The notes below the pieces were generated by a model that was not told the origin of the DNA, did no database searches, and worked only from the letters and a program-made list of their open reading frames with translations. Positions 8,596-19,565 of a DNA stretch of 64,000 nt are shown one piece after another. The stretch lies in contig NZ_CP021081.1 of assembly GCF_003444775.1 (NCBI RefSeq), forward strand, positions 2,407,001 through 2,471,000, written 5' to 3'. Position 1 is the first letter of the stretch. Every line of letters starts with the position of its first letter. The position numbers and the translations under genes are program-made. This stretch comes from Deinococcus ficus (GTDB taxonomy: Bacteria; Deinococcota; Deinococci; Deinococcales; Deinococcaceae).

Positions 8596-9249
8596 GTGAC
8601 CCCGCTTTCCGATCCTCCCCCGGTGAATCCGCACGGGCCTGAACTGGCGCAGGACCCCCTGACGTCCGTGCCGGACGCCGCGCCACCGGACGTCATCACG
8701 CCCGACCTGTACGCGCGGCTGCTGGGCGGCGAGGAACAGGCGTGGTTCGAGTTCGTGCAGGCCTACGAAGGCCGCATGTACGGTTACCTGTACCGCCTGG
8801 AAGGCAACAGCGAGGACGCCCTGGACCTCACCCAGGAGGTCTTCTACCGCGCGTGGCGCAGCTTCCGCACCTTCCGGGCCGGGGAGCGGGTGCTGCCGTG
8901 GCTGTACCAGGTGGCGCGCAACACGCAGATCGAATCCCACCGCCGCAAGCAGCTGCAGCGCTTCAGTCTGGAAGAGGCGCGGGAGGACGTGGGCTTCGAG
9001 GTGACGAGCACCGCCGCGTCCCCGGTGGCGCGGGCCGAGAGCGCCGACGCGCAGGACCGGGTGCAGCGGGCGCTGCTGCAACTCCCGGAGGAGTACCGCG
9101 AGGCGGTGGTGCTGCGCTTCGTGGAGGACCTGACCTACGACGAGATCGCGCAGGTGCAGGGCGTGGCGGTCGGCACCGCGAAAAGCCGGGTGTTCCGCGC
9201 CAAGGAGCAGCTCGCGGCGCTGCTCTCCGGCGTGGCCGACCTGCACTGA
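8596..9249 (+). CDS. ECF-type RNA polymerase sigma-70 factor
   Basis: A 217-aa sigma factor of the extracytoplasmic-function class. Region 2 (about residues 50-115) includes the core-binding GNSEDALDLTQEVFYRAWRS and the -10 recognition stretch ending in LYQVARNTQIESHRRKQ. Region 4 (about residues 150-205) holds LPEEYREAVVLRFVEDLTYD and the helix-turn-helix VAVGTAKSRVFRAKEQL. The start is GTG 8596, close behind a TATCGT box. No anti-sigma factor follows; the next gene encodes a secreted PKD-CAP protein. Confidence 0.92.
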   Translation: MTPLSDPPPVNPHGPELAQDPLTSVPDAAPPDVITPDLYARLLGGEEQAWFEFVQAYEGRMYGYLYRLEGNSEDALDLTQEVFYRAWRSFRTFRAGERVLPWLYQVARNTQIESHRRKQLQRFSLEEAREDVGFEVTSTAASPVARAESADAQDRVQRALLQLPEEYREAVVLRFVEDLTYDEIAQVQGVAVGTAKSRVFRAKEQLAALLSGVADLH

Positions 9250-9327
9250 GCCCCCTGCACGGTGGCGAGCGGTGACGGGTTTCTGATGTTGCCGCCCACC
9301 TCACGGTGCGCGGCGCCGCCGGCCCGC

Positions 9328-9333
9328 TAGGCT
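9328..9333 (+). promoter_or_regulatory. -10 box before PKD-CAP gene
   Basis: TAGGCT, 8 nt before ATG 9342; leaderless arrangement. Confidence 0.45.
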
Positions 9334-9341
9334 GGGGCGTG

Positions 9342-10340
9342 ATGTCAAGGCGCCGCGCCGCTCCCCTCCTGACCCTGGCCCTGGCCGCCCTGCCGTGGGA
9401 CGTGCTCGCGCAGACCGGCACGACCACCACGTCCTTCCGCGTCGGTTACCAGGCCGACGGGGCGCTGCAGGCGCCGCTCTCCGTGACGTTTTACGCTGCG
9501 GCCCCGGCCGAGTACCGCATCCAGTGGGATTTCGGGGACGGCACGGGCGCCCAGGGCCCGGCGCAGGCGCACGTGTACTACCGCCCCGGCACGTACGAGG
9601 TGGGCGTGACGCTGCTGGACGCCCGGGGCCGCGTGGCCGGGCAGTCCAGCCTGAAGGTGAACGTGGTGACCAACGGCCCGGAACGCGCCGAACTGACCCT
9701 GCTGCCCGGCCGGGGCCAGCTGCGCGTGAGCGGCCAGGGCAGCGTGGTGTACGCCCCGGCCGCCCCGCAACTCACGGTGAACGGGCAGGCGGTCGCGGCC
9801 GGGGCAGCCACGCGCGTCGGCAACGGGCGGGTCACGGTGCAGTCCAGCGTGCGGTCCTCGGCGGGCACGCTGCTGTCCAAGTCCGTGCAGTTCACCATGG
9901 CGGACCTGGGCGGCAGCGCGCCCTTCGAGCTGGAGGTCCTGCGCCTGACCAACCAGGCCCGCGCCGGCGGCTGGAACTGCCAGACGCTGAAGCCCGGCGG
10001 GCGGGCGCTGGCGCCGCTGAGGCAGGACGCCGCGCTGGACGAGGCGGCGCTGGCCCAGTCGGCCGGCATGGCCCTGGCCGGGTACTTCGCGCACGAGAGC
10101 GCCCTGGACGGCAGCACGCCCCTGCGGCGTGCCCAGGCGACCGGCGCGCGGTTCCAGGTGGTCGCGGAGAACATCGCGGCCGGACAGGAGACGCCGCAGG
10201 AGGTCGTGACCGGGTGGCTGCGCAGCCCCGGGCACTGCAAGAACATCATGGGCGATTTCACGCGGATCGGGCTGTCGTTCGTGAACCGGCCGGGCACGAA
10301 GTACGTGCGGTACTGGACGCAGGTGTTCGCGCAGCCCTGA
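9342..10340 (+). CDS. Secreted protein with PKD and CAP (SCP/PR1) domains
   Basis: A 332-aa exported protein. Signal peptide at residues 1-24 (cleavage after VLAQ). A PKD-like immunoglobulin fold follows at about residues 30-105 (YRIQWDFGDGTG, HVYYRPGTYEVGVTL), then a linker. The C-terminal CAP domain (about residues 195-332) has RLTNQARAGG, GYFAHES, AENIAAG and GWLRSPGHCKNIM. CAP proteins are often wall- or envelope-associated; the catalytic role is unclear. ATG 9342 is the start, with a -10 box just upstream. Confidence 0.88.
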   Translation: MSRRRAAPLLTLALAALPWDVLAQTGTTTTSFRVGYQADGALQAPLSVTFYAAAPAEYRIQWDFGDGTGAQGPAQAHVYYRPGTYEVGVTLLDARGRVAGQSSLKVNVVTNGPERAELTLLPGRGQLRVSGQGSVVYAPAAPQLTVNGQAVAAGAATRVGNGRVTVQSSVRSSAGTLLSKSVQFTMADLGGSAPFELEVLRLTNQARAGGWNCQTLKPGGRALAPLRQDAALDEAALAQSAGMALAGYFAHESALDGSTPLRRAQATGARFQVVAENIAAGQETPQEVVTGWLRSPGHCKNIMGDFTRIGLSFVNRPGTKYVRYWTQVFAQP

Positions 10341-10346
10341 GCGGCT

Positions 10347-11612
10347 TCAGTCGGTGCGGGCCCGTTCGGTCAGCAGCGGGGACGGCTGGCCCAGGATCAG
10401 CGTGGCGATCAGCCCGCCGCCCTGCGCGTTTCGCAGGGTGACGTCCCCGCCGTGCGCGCGGGCGTAGCGCCGGACCAGCGACAGGCCCAGGCCCTGCCCC
10501 TCGGCGAGCCCGCGGGGCCCGCGTTCGTACGGCAGGAACAGCTGCTCGTGCAGGCTCTCGCGGATGCCCTCGCCGTAATCGCGCACGCTCACCTCGGGGT
10601 GGCCGTCCAGTTCGTACAGGGTCACGTCCACGCGACCGGTGGTGTACTTCAGGGCGTTTTCCAGCAGGTTCTCGATCAGCTGCTGCACCCGGTGCGCGTC
10701 CACCGGCCAGAACAGCGGCGTGGGGGGCGTGGTGATGCTCACCCGCGGCTGGGACAAGGAGCGCACCAGCACGCCCAGGTCCACGTGCTGCACGCGCAGG
10801 GTCACGTCCAGGTACAGGTCGTGCAGACGAGTCAGGTCGGCCCGCTGGCTGAGCTGCATCACGCTGTCGTCGATCAGGTCCAGCAGTTCGCCCTGCCGCT
10901 CGCCCGGCGCGGTGCGCAGCAGGTCGGTGGCGAGCAGCAGGCGCTGCAGCGGGCGGCGCAGCTCATGGTTGGCGAGGCTGAGCGCCTGCCGCTGCCGGGT
11001 TTCGCGCCGGGTGCGGCGTTCGCGTTCGGCGCGCCACATCACCAGGGCGCGCACGGTGAGCAGCATACTGAACAGCGCGGTCAGGAAGGCCGTGATCAGC
11101 AGCGCACGCTGGAGGGCGAGCAGGGCGGCGCGGGTGTCCGTCTCGACCACCCGGGCGTACTGCAGGGCCTGCGAGTTCAGGCGCAGCGCGGCGTTCAGGG
11201 CCTGCCGGGCGCCGTCAGGGCTGTGGGCCGCCAGGGCCGCCTGCACGTCCAGCAGCCGCATGTCGCCCTCGGCCTCGACGGCGGGCAGCTGCGTGAAGTT
11301 CTGTGCCCTAAGAGAGCTGTCCACGGCCCTCTGGTAGGCCTCCTCCTGGCTCTCGGCGGTGCGGGCGGGGTCCTGCAGTGCGAGGTAGTAGGCCTGGACG
11401 TCCTGCACGAGGCTCTGGTAGCTGTTGGCCTGCCAGTTGCTCTCCCGTTCGATCAGGGTGCGGTAGGCAGGCTGCGTGGCGTTGAGCAGCAGGGTCACGC
11501 TCAGGGCGGCCGGGGCGAGCAGCAGCAGCAGTTCCCGCTGGTAGATGCGGCGCGGCACGGCGCGCAGCATGCTCCGCAGGTTGGTGAGGGACCGGAGGGG
11601 ACGGATGACCAT
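10347..11612 (-). CDS. Sensor histidine kinase (orphan)
   Basis: A 421-aa membrane histidine kinase. Helices at about residues 28-45 and 168-192 bracket an extracytoplasmic, helical, glutamine-rich sensor region of about 120 residues. The dimerisation/phosphoacceptor helix carries His216 in LANHELRRPL, a variant of the usual HELRTPL. The ATPase domain has the N-box (ENLLENALKYT), G1 (RDYGEGI), and G2 (GLGLSLVRRY). No response regulator adjoins it, so its partner is elsewhere. ATG 11612 is chosen over the track-long frame to 11750, which overlaps the next promoter region. Confidence 0.9.
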   Translation of the reverse strand: MVIRPLRSLTNLRSMLRAVPRRIYQRELLLLLAPAALSVTLLLNATQPAYRTLIERESNWQANSYQSLVQDVQAYYLALQDPARTAESQEEAYQRAVDSSLRAQNFTQLPAVEAEGDMRLLDVQAALAAHSPDGARQALNAALRLNSQALQYARVVETDTRAALLALQRALLITAFLTALFSMLLTVRALVMWRAERERRTRRETRQRQALSLANHELRRPLQRLLLATDLLRTAPGERQGELLDLIDDSVMQLSQRADLTRLHDLYLDVTLRVQHVDLGVLVRSLSQPRVSITTPPTPLFWPVDAHRVQQLIENLLENALKYTTGRVDVTLYELDGHPEVSVRDYGEGIRESLHEQLFLPYERGPRGLAEGQGLGLSLVRRYARAHGGDVTLRNAQGGGLIATLILGQPSPLLTERARTD

Positions 11613-11759
11613 AACGGGGCGGGGACAGCGCCCCCTCACTCTAGTGCAGGGGGCCTGAGCGCGGGGGCCCGGCGTGCCTGAACGGCAGATGAGGGAAGCG
11701 CGCGGGTTTCTGACGGGGCGGGTCAGGCGCCCATCATGTGACGCACGCACACTTCAGGC

Positions 11760-12686
11760 ATGAAACAGCTCAAGCATGGCTTCCTTCCCCTGACCGTCAC
11801 GCTGGCCGCCGTGAGCGCCTCGCTGCTCGGCGCGGCGCACGCGGCCGGCCCGGTCCTGAGCGCGCAGAGCATCATCGTGAACCCCACGCCCAGCCCCGTG
11901 AACGTGCGCGTCTGGACCGACCGGGACCGCACCGGCACGGCCACGCCCAATTACCTGCCCGGCGAGAAGATCCGCCTGTACACCAGCGTGTCGCAGGACA
12001 GCTACGTGTACCTGTTCAACGTGGACCCGAACGGCAAGGTGGACCTGATCCTGCCCAACCGCTTCCAGGGCGGCGGCAACTTCATCAAGGCGAACACCAC
12101 CAAGGTGTTCCCGGACGGGAACGATCCCTTCACCTTCGACATCGCCGCGCCGTACGGCGTGAACAAGGTCCTGGCGCTGGCCAGCCGCACGCCGCTGAAC
12201 ATCGACCAGATCGCCAGCTTCAAGAGCCAGCAGAGCAGCTTCGCCAGCGTGAGCGTGCAGGGCCAGGGCCAGCTCGCCCAGGCGCTGAGCATCGTGGTCC
12301 GCCCGGTGGACCAGACCACCTGGGACAGCGCGGTCGCGTACTACAACGTCGCCCAGATGCGCGCCTCGGCCCAGCCGGTGCAGCCCGCCAGCCCCATCGT
12401 GACCACGCCGCCCCGCACCGCGCAGGCCCTGAGTGTGACGGTCACGCCCGCCAACCCCTGGGGCACCGCGAAGAAGTGGGAGACGGTCACCGACACCCGC
12501 ATCCCCATGGCCACCCTGCACGCCGATTACGTGAAGCGCCTGCAGGCCGAGGGGTACGTGCTGACGGGCACCAAGCGCAGCGGGAACAAGATCGAGTCGA
12601 AGTTCACGAAGGCCGGCGGTGGGAAGGCCGAGCTGAGCCTGAAGCAGAAGGGCAACCGCATCGAGGTCGAACTCGAACGCAAGTAA
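11760..12686 (+). CDS. Secreted DUF4384 domain protein
   Basis: A 308-aa exported protein with a signal peptide (residues 1-28, ending AHAA). A DUF4384 domain spans about residues 40-150, with the family pattern [20 protein letters not shown] and VDLILPN. A low-complexity linker precedes a lysine-rich C-terminal region (about residues 235-308). In other bacteria DUF4384 is often found beside serine kinases or caspase-like proteases, but none is linked here; the function is unknown. A terminator follows at 12710-12732. Confidence 0.82.
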   Translation: MKQLKHGFLPLTVTLAAVSASLLGAAHAAGPVLSAQSIIVNPTPSPVNVRVWTDRDRTGTATPNYLPGEKIRLYTSVSQDSYVYLFNVDPNGKVDLILPNRFQGGGNFIKANTTKVFPDGNDPFTFDIAAPYGVNKVLALASRTPLNIDQIASFKSQQSSFASVSVQGQGQLAQALSIVVRPVDQTTWDSAVAYYNVAQMRASAQPVQPASPIVTTPPRTAQALSVTVTPANPWGTAKKWETVTDTRIPMATLHADYVKRLQAEGYVLTGTKRSGNKIESKFTKAGGGKAELSLKQKGNRIEVELERK

Positions 12687-12709
12687 CGCCGCAAAAATCA
12701 GCCAATCAG

Positions 12710-12732
12710 GGGCCGCCACGTGGCGGCCCTTT
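12710..12732 (+). terminator. Terminator after DUF4384 gene
   Basis: Perfect palindrome with arms GGGCCGCCAC and GTGGCGGCCC, followed by TTT. Confidence 0.6.
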
Positions 12733-12787
12733 GACGTGCGTGTCCGGCCAGCCGGGCACCCCGGCGTGCGGGGCGGGGCGGGTCTGG

Positions 12788-13053
12788 TACGCTGGGGGCC
12801 GTTCCTATGCCGAGGATCAGTCCTTGCCTGCCCCGCGCCCTGCCTGCCTGCCCCGGCCTCTGCCGGGCGGCGCGGGCGGGTGCGGCGTCCCGGCTGATGA
12901 ATCAGCGCCGCGCGCCCTGAGTGACCGTGTGCCCTCCCGGACCGGTCGGGCGTGCCCGCATGGGGTCCGGGGTGGGCCGCGTCCACCGGGGCGCTGACCT
13001 TGCCGACCATCCCCCATTCCAGACAGTGTTCCCGTGAGTCCTGTGGAGGCCCC
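12788..13053 (+). promoter_or_regulatory. Promoter and long leader of the E1-alpha/E1-beta operon
   Basis: A TACGCT -10 box at 12788-12793 is the only good promoter signal before the E1-alpha gene, which would give a leader of about 255 nt. The leader is very G+C-rich, contains the partial dyad CTGATGAATCAG at 12893-12904, and ends in a GTGGAGG Shine-Dalgarno 6 nt before ATG 13054. I see no TPP or other recognised riboswitch. A 38-codon ORF from ATG 12806 is possible but unsupported. Confidence 0.4.
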
Positions 13054-14186
<1,133 letters not shown>

Positions 14187-14190
<4 letters not shown>

Positions 14191-15185
14191 CGGCCGTGGC
14201 AGGCAGGAAGACGATGACGATGGTCGCGGCCATCAACGACGCGCTGGACATCGCGCTGACCCAGGACCCCGCGGTGCACATCTTCGGGGAGGACGTGGGC
14301 GTGATGGGCGGCGTGTTCCGCGCCACCGACGGCCTGCAAGCCAAGCACGGCGTGGCGCGCGTGTTCGACACCCCGCTGGCCGAGGCGAGCATCGTCGGGA
14401 TGGGCATCGGGATGGGTCTGGCGGGCCTGAAACCGGTCGCGGAGATCCAGTTCGCGGGGTTCCTGTACCCGGCGCTGGACCAGATCCTGTCGCACCTGGG
14501 CCGCTACCGGCACCGCACCCGCAGCCGCTACCACCTGCCCATGGTGGTCCGCGCGCCGTACGGCGGCGGGGTGCACACGCCCGAGCAGCACGCCGACAGC
14601 CCCGAGGCGATCCTGGCGCACACGCCGGGCGTGAAGGTCGTGATTCCCAGCACGCCGGCGGACGCCAAGGGCCTGCTGCTCGCGGCGATCGCGGACCCGG
14701 ACCCGGTGTTCTTCTTCGAGGCGATCAAGCTGTACCGCAGCGTGAAGGAGGAGGTGCAGGAGGGGCACTACACCCTGCCGATCGGCAAGGCGCGGATCGT
14801 GACGCCGGGCGACGACGTGACGGTGGTCTGCTACGGCGGCATGGTGGAGGTCGCTACGCGCGCCGCCGAAGCCGCGCGGCAGGCGGGCATCGGGGTGGAG
14901 GTCATCGACCTGCGCAGCCTGGTGCCGCTGGACACCGACACCATCCTGAGCAGCGTGGAGAAGACCGGGCGCGTGGTGATCGTGTCCGAGGCGCCGCGCA
15001 CGAGCGGGTTCCACAGCGAGATCGCGGCGATCATCGCGGAGGAGGCCATCGAGTTCCTGCACGCGCCGGTCGTCCGCGTGACCGGCTTCGACGCGCCGTA
15101 CCCGCCCTTTACCGCCATCGAGGACGTGTACCGCCCGAACCCGGTGCGGGTGGCGAAGGCCATCCGGCAGGTCATGGCCTACTGA
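14187..15185 (+). CDS. 2-oxoacid dehydrogenase E1 component, beta subunit
   Basis: A 332-aa partner of the E1-alpha subunit, forming the alpha2beta2 heterotetramer. The transketolase pyrimidine-binding domain (about residues 10-185) shows [15 protein letters not shown] and [20 protein letters not shown]. The C-terminal transketolase domain (about residues 200-325) shows [13 protein letters not shown] and [13 protein letters not shown]. The start ATG 14187 overlaps the alpha stop by 4 nt, giving strict translational coupling. Longer frames upstream are out-of-phase readings of the alpha gene. Confidence 0.92.
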
Positions 15186-15201
15186 CGCCGGGCAATGGGC
15201 G

Positions 15202-15224
15202 CTGAGGTCACGGTTGCACCTCAG
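15202..15224 (+). terminator. Hairpin after E1-beta gene
   Basis: CTGAGGT and ACCTCAG arms (7 bp, with 9-nt loop) 16 nt after the stop codon; no U-run, so either a weak terminator or an RNA-stabilising hairpin. Confidence 0.35.
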
Positions 15225-15236
15225 TGCCGGATCATG

Positions 15237-15273
15237 AAGGCGGAACAGCATGAGGGTGATGCTGTTCCGCCTT
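15237..15273 (+). promoter_or_regulatory. Perfect 15-bp hairpin enclosing the start of the C39-like gene
   Basis: Arms at 15237-15251 and 15259-15273 are exact reverse complements (15 bp), with a 7-nt loop GAGGGTG, followed by TCCC. Both candidate ATGs of the downstream gene (15250 and 15259) lie in the arms. It could be the terminator of the E1 operon, a translation-blocking structure, or both. Confidence 0.6.
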
Positions 15274-16302
15274 TCCCTGTCCCTTCTGACCGGCCTGCTG
15301 CTGGGGGCCGCCGCGCCCGCGCAGGGGGCGGCGCTGCCAGCGCAGGCCAGCGTGGGCACCGTGCGGCACGAGTACCAGCGGCTGAACAACTGCGGGCCGG
15401 TCACGGTGGGCATGGCCCTGAACCGCTGGGGCAGCACCCTCACCCAGTACGACATCGCCCCGAAGCTCAAGAGCGGCGCCGGGGACGTGAACGTCTCCCC
15501 GGACGAACTCGCGGCGTTCGCGCGGGCCCGGGGGTTCCGCGCGCACCTGGGCACTGCCGGCAGCCGCACGCTGCTCAAGGCCCTGCTGGCCGCCGGGGTT
15601 CCGGTGATCGTGGAGACGTGGTTCATCACGCCGGACAGCGGCGGCATGGGTCACTACCGCCTGCTGACCGGGTACGACGACCGCGCCGGGCACTTCACGG
15701 CCCTGGACTCGTACCTGGGGCGCCTGACCGTGCCGTACGCGAAGCTGGAGGGATGGTGGCGGTCGTTCGGGGGCACGTACGTGGTCGTGTACCCGCCCGC
15801 CCGGGAGGCGCAGGTGCGCTCGGCGCTGGGCTGGCGGGCCGAACCGGGCCGGGAGAAGGCCTGGGCGCTGGAGCAGGCCCTCGCGGACGTGCGGGTGCGG
15901 CCGGACCCCCTGGCGTGGCTGAACCTGGGGCACGCGACCCTGGCCGTCGGGGACGCGCGCGGCGCCGCGCGGGCCTTCGACCGGGCGGAACGCGCGGCGC
16001 CGATGCGGGCGCTGGATCCCACCCGGCCAGATCGGGCGGCGGGCGGCTGGGCGTGGCGGACGCTGTGGTACTCGTTCGGGCCGCTGGAGGCGTACACGCG
16101 CATCGGCCGGTACGCGGACGTGCTGCGCCTGACGGGCGCGGTGCTGCGGGACGTGCCGGCGCACGAGGAGGCGCTGTACTGGCGGGGGCGGGCGCTGGCC
16201 GGACTGGGCCGCGCGGAGGCAGCTCGGGCCGCGTACCGCGAGGCGCTGCGGCTGCGGCCCGGGTTCGAGGCCGCCCGGCAGGCCCTGACCCGACTGGGCT
16301 GA
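15250..16302 (+). CDS. Secreted C39-like papain-fold protein with TPR-type tail
   Basis: A 350-aa exported protein. Signal peptide at about residues 1-27. A C39-type cysteine-peptidase-like domain follows: Cys48 in LNNCGPVTVGMAL, His135 in GMGHYRLLTGYDD and Asp153 in TALDSYLG form a plausible catalytic triad. The C-terminal half (about residues 195-350) is helical and TPR-like (WLNLGHATLAVGDARGAARA; ALYWRGRALAGLGRAEAARA). No bacteriocin or ABC exporter is nearby, so a role in envelope proteolysis is only inferred. The start codon lies inside a perfect hairpin. Confidence 0.82.
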   Translation: MRVMLFRLSLSLLTGLLLGAAAPAQGAALPAQASVGTVRHEYQRLNNCGPVTVGMALNRWGSTLTQYDIAPKLKSGAGDVNVSPDELAAFARARGFRAHLGTAGSRTLLKALLAAGVPVIVETWFITPDSGGMGHYRLLTGYDDRAGHFTALDSYLGRLTVPYAKLEGWWRSFGGTYVVVYPPAREAQVRSALGWRAEPGREKAWALEQALADVRVRPDPLAWLNLGHATLAVGDARGAARAFDRAERAAPMRALDPTRPDRAAGGWAWRTLWYSFGPLEAYTRIGRYADVLRLTGAVLRDVPAHEEALYWRGRALAGLGRAEAARAAYREALRLRPGFEAARQALTRLG

Positions 16303-16320
16303 GCCCCCACCACACAGGAC

Positions 16321-16356
16321 GAAGGCGCCACCCCAGGTTGACGGGGTGGCGCCTTC
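16321..16356. terminator. Bidirectional terminator between C39-like gene and yidC
   Basis: Arms GAAGGCGCCACCCC (16321-16334) and GGGGTGGCGCCTTC (16343-16356), 14 bp, 8-nt loop; sits between convergent genes. Confidence 0.8.
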
Positions 16357-16364
16357 TCTGAAGC

Positions 16365-17956
<1,592 letters not shown>

Positions 17957-17960
<4 letters not shown>

Positions 17961-18211
17961 GGGTGGGGGTGTCTACCTTGGGGGAAGTGGTCCGGCACGG
18001 GGTCGAAGCCGCCGGGCACGAGGGGGTTGCAGCGCAGGATGCGCCACGTGGCCAGCCACCCGCCCTTCACGGCGCCGTGCTTCTCGATGGCCTGAGCGGC
18101 GTACTCGGAGCAGGTGGGCGTGAAGCGGCAGGTGGGCGCAGGTTTGCGGTGGGAGACGTCGCGCTGGTACACCCGGATGACCCGCACCAGTCCGCGCGAG
18201 GCGGCGCTCAT
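17957..18211 (-). CDS. yidD: Membrane protein insertion efficiency factor YidD
   Basis: An 84-aa YidD (haemolytic-domain family) protein that helps YidC-dependent insertion at the inner membrane. The family core is complete: [28 protein letters not shown], and [15 protein letters not shown], with conserved cysteines at both ends. ATG 18211 overlaps the rnpA stop, and the stop overlaps yidC. Confidence 0.95.
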
Positions 18212-18699
18212 GGCGTCTCCTGCGCGGGCGGGGCATCCGGGGTGGGCACGGCGTCAGGTACGCGGTGAGGGGCCGCTGGGTTCCCGGGGCCCGTCGCCCC
18301 GGCCTTCGGGCGCCCGCCCCCGCCGCCCTGGGGCCCGCCCTTGCGTTTCACGCGGCCGGGTGCGCGGCTCAACGCGCGGCCCAGCGCCGCCTGAATCGCC
18401 GTGAACTCGGCCTGGAGCAGACCGGGGTTGGGCATCAGGATGGCGCGGCAGGGCGGCAGGCCGCCCGGCAGGGTCCGCAGGGCCTCGCGGGTGCGGCGGC
18501 GGGCGCGGTTGCGGTCCACCGCCCGTTTCAGGGTCTTTTTCGGCACCACAATCCCGACGATCGCCCGCGGTCGCCAGGTTTCCCCGTGCCGCGGGCGGTA
18601 TTCGGTGATGCGCAGCGTGAACAGGGGATCGCGGATGGTCAGGCCGTGCTGCCGGACCTTGCGGAACTCACGGTCGCCACGCAATGAGTCCAGCGCCAC
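18208..18699 (-). CDS. rnpA: Ribonuclease P protein component
   Basis: A 163-aa RnpA, the basic protein subunit that assists RNase P RNA in maturing tRNA 5' ends. The core is at about residues 1-115, with the signature [18 protein letters not shown] (RNR motif) near residue 60. A glycine/proline-rich tail of about 45 residues extends beyond the usual length and overlaps yidD. The start is GTG 18699, with a GGGGAAG sequence 9 nt upstream; the residues after it match the usual RnpA N-terminus. The frame stays open upstream through rpmH but contains no usual start codon there. Confidence 0.92.
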   Translation of the reverse strand: MALDSLRGDREFRKVRQHGLTIRDPLFTLRITEYRPRHGETWRPRAIVGIVVPKKTLKRAVDRNRARRRTREALRTLPGGLPPCRAILMPNPGLLQAEFTAIQAALGRALSRAPGRVKRKGGPQGGGGGRPKAGATGPGNPAAPHRVPDAVPTPDAPPAQETP

Positions 18700-18785
18700 C
18701 GGACGCGGCTTCCCCGTGGGGGCCTGGTCCTGCGTGGCGCTGGTCTGGTCCGGGATGGCGATCGTGCCGCTCCTGGCGCCCGGTC

Positions 18786-18929
18786 TTACTCGTCGCTGAC
18801 GGTAAGCTGGTGGCGGCCCTTGGCGCGGCGGCGCGCCAGGATGTTCCGGCCGGCTTTGGTCTTCATGCGGGCGCGGAAGCCGTGGGTCTTGGCCCGCTTG
18901 CGGTTGTTCGGCTGGTAGGTACGCTTCAT
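18786..18929 (-). CDS. rpmH: 50S ribosomal protein L34
   Basis: A 47-aa protein: [19 protein letters not shown] begins the highly conserved L34 sequence, followed by the [19 protein letters not shown] core and a short QLTVSDE tail. It binds 23S rRNA in the large subunit. GGAGAG lies 6 nt before ATG 18929. It leads the rpmH-rnpA-yidD-yidC cluster, with an 86-nt gap to rnpA. It is too short to appear in a long-ORF scan. Confidence 0.97.
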   Translation of the reverse strand: MKRTYQPNNRKRAKTHGFRARMKTKAGRNILARRRAKGRHQLTVSDE

Positions 18930-19040
18930 GCTGCTCTCCTTACTTCGCGGCGTGGCCCAGGGTCCGGCGGGATTGCTCCCGTTCGCGGCCAGCCGACTTC
19001 ACGCGATGAAATCGCCCCCCTACGGAGGGCAAACTACGAG

Positions 19041-19046
19041 AGTGTA
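19041..19046 (-). promoter_or_regulatory. -10 box of the rpmH-rnpA-yidD-yidC operon
   Basis: TACACT in the context TGATACACT (extended -10) on the minus strand, about 112 nt upstream of rpmH; the -35 is not obvious. Confidence 0.5.
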
Positions 19047-19085
19047 TCACACCCCGCCCAGGCGCGGGAAGAGGCGCGCCTCCGG

Positions 19086-19526
19086 TCAGCGGCTCAGGTA
19101 CGCCCGCACGTCCCGGTCGAACACCCCGACCAGCATCACCGCTCCCAGCACCGTCCCGAACGGCACGATCAGCAGGCTCAGCACCCCGATCACCACCGTG
19201 GACCCCACCGCCCACCGCCGGCCCTCCAGCGCCGCCTGCCGCGTAAGGTACAGCCACGTGATGATCGCTGCCGTCACGAAGAACAGCATCCACACCATGC
19301 CCTGCAACTCCGCGTCGGTGGGGGCGGGAAGCGTCTGGCCCAGCATCTCACTGGCGATCTTGTTCGACGCCAGGATCGTGTCCCGCCCCTGAGACGGCAA
19401 CAGCAGCAGCTCAATGGAGTTGAACACGATGCCCGCCAGCAGCGGCGTGGTGACCCACGACAGGCGCCGGGGTTTCGGCCCGGCCGGAGAGGGGGAGGGG
19501 GACTGGGTGGGCGTGGACTGGGTCAT
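19086..19526 (-). CDS. Small polytopic membrane protein of unknown function
   Basis: A 146-aa protein I do not recognise. A Ser/Pro-rich N-terminus precedes three hydrophobic segments: about residues 26-42, 72-92 and 105-130. The short C-terminus is charged (DRDVRAYLSR). ATG 19526 has TAAGCT 9 nt upstream and no Shine-Dalgarno. It stands alone between the rpmH promoter region and the DUF4279-like gene. Confidence 0.65.
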   Translation of the reverse strand: MTQSTPTQSPSPSPAGPKPRRLSWVTTPLLAGIVFNSIELLLLPSQGRDTILASNKIASEMLGQTLPAPTDAELQGMVWMLFFVTAAIITWLYLTRQAALEGRRWAVGSTVVIGVLSLLIVPFGTVLGAVMLVGVFDRDVRAYLSR

Positions 19527-19535
19527 GCACTCCGT

Positions 19536-19541
19536 AGCTTA
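19536..19541 (-). promoter_or_regulatory. -10 box before small membrane protein gene
   Basis: TAAGCT on the minus strand, 9 nt before ATG 19526; leaderless arrangement. Confidence 0.4.
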
Positions 19542-19565
19542 CCGTCCGGGCCGCAGATCAACCGG

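Noticed and set aside
12794..13053. TPP riboswitch in the E1-alpha leader
   Set aside because: Neither conserved THI-box segment is present.
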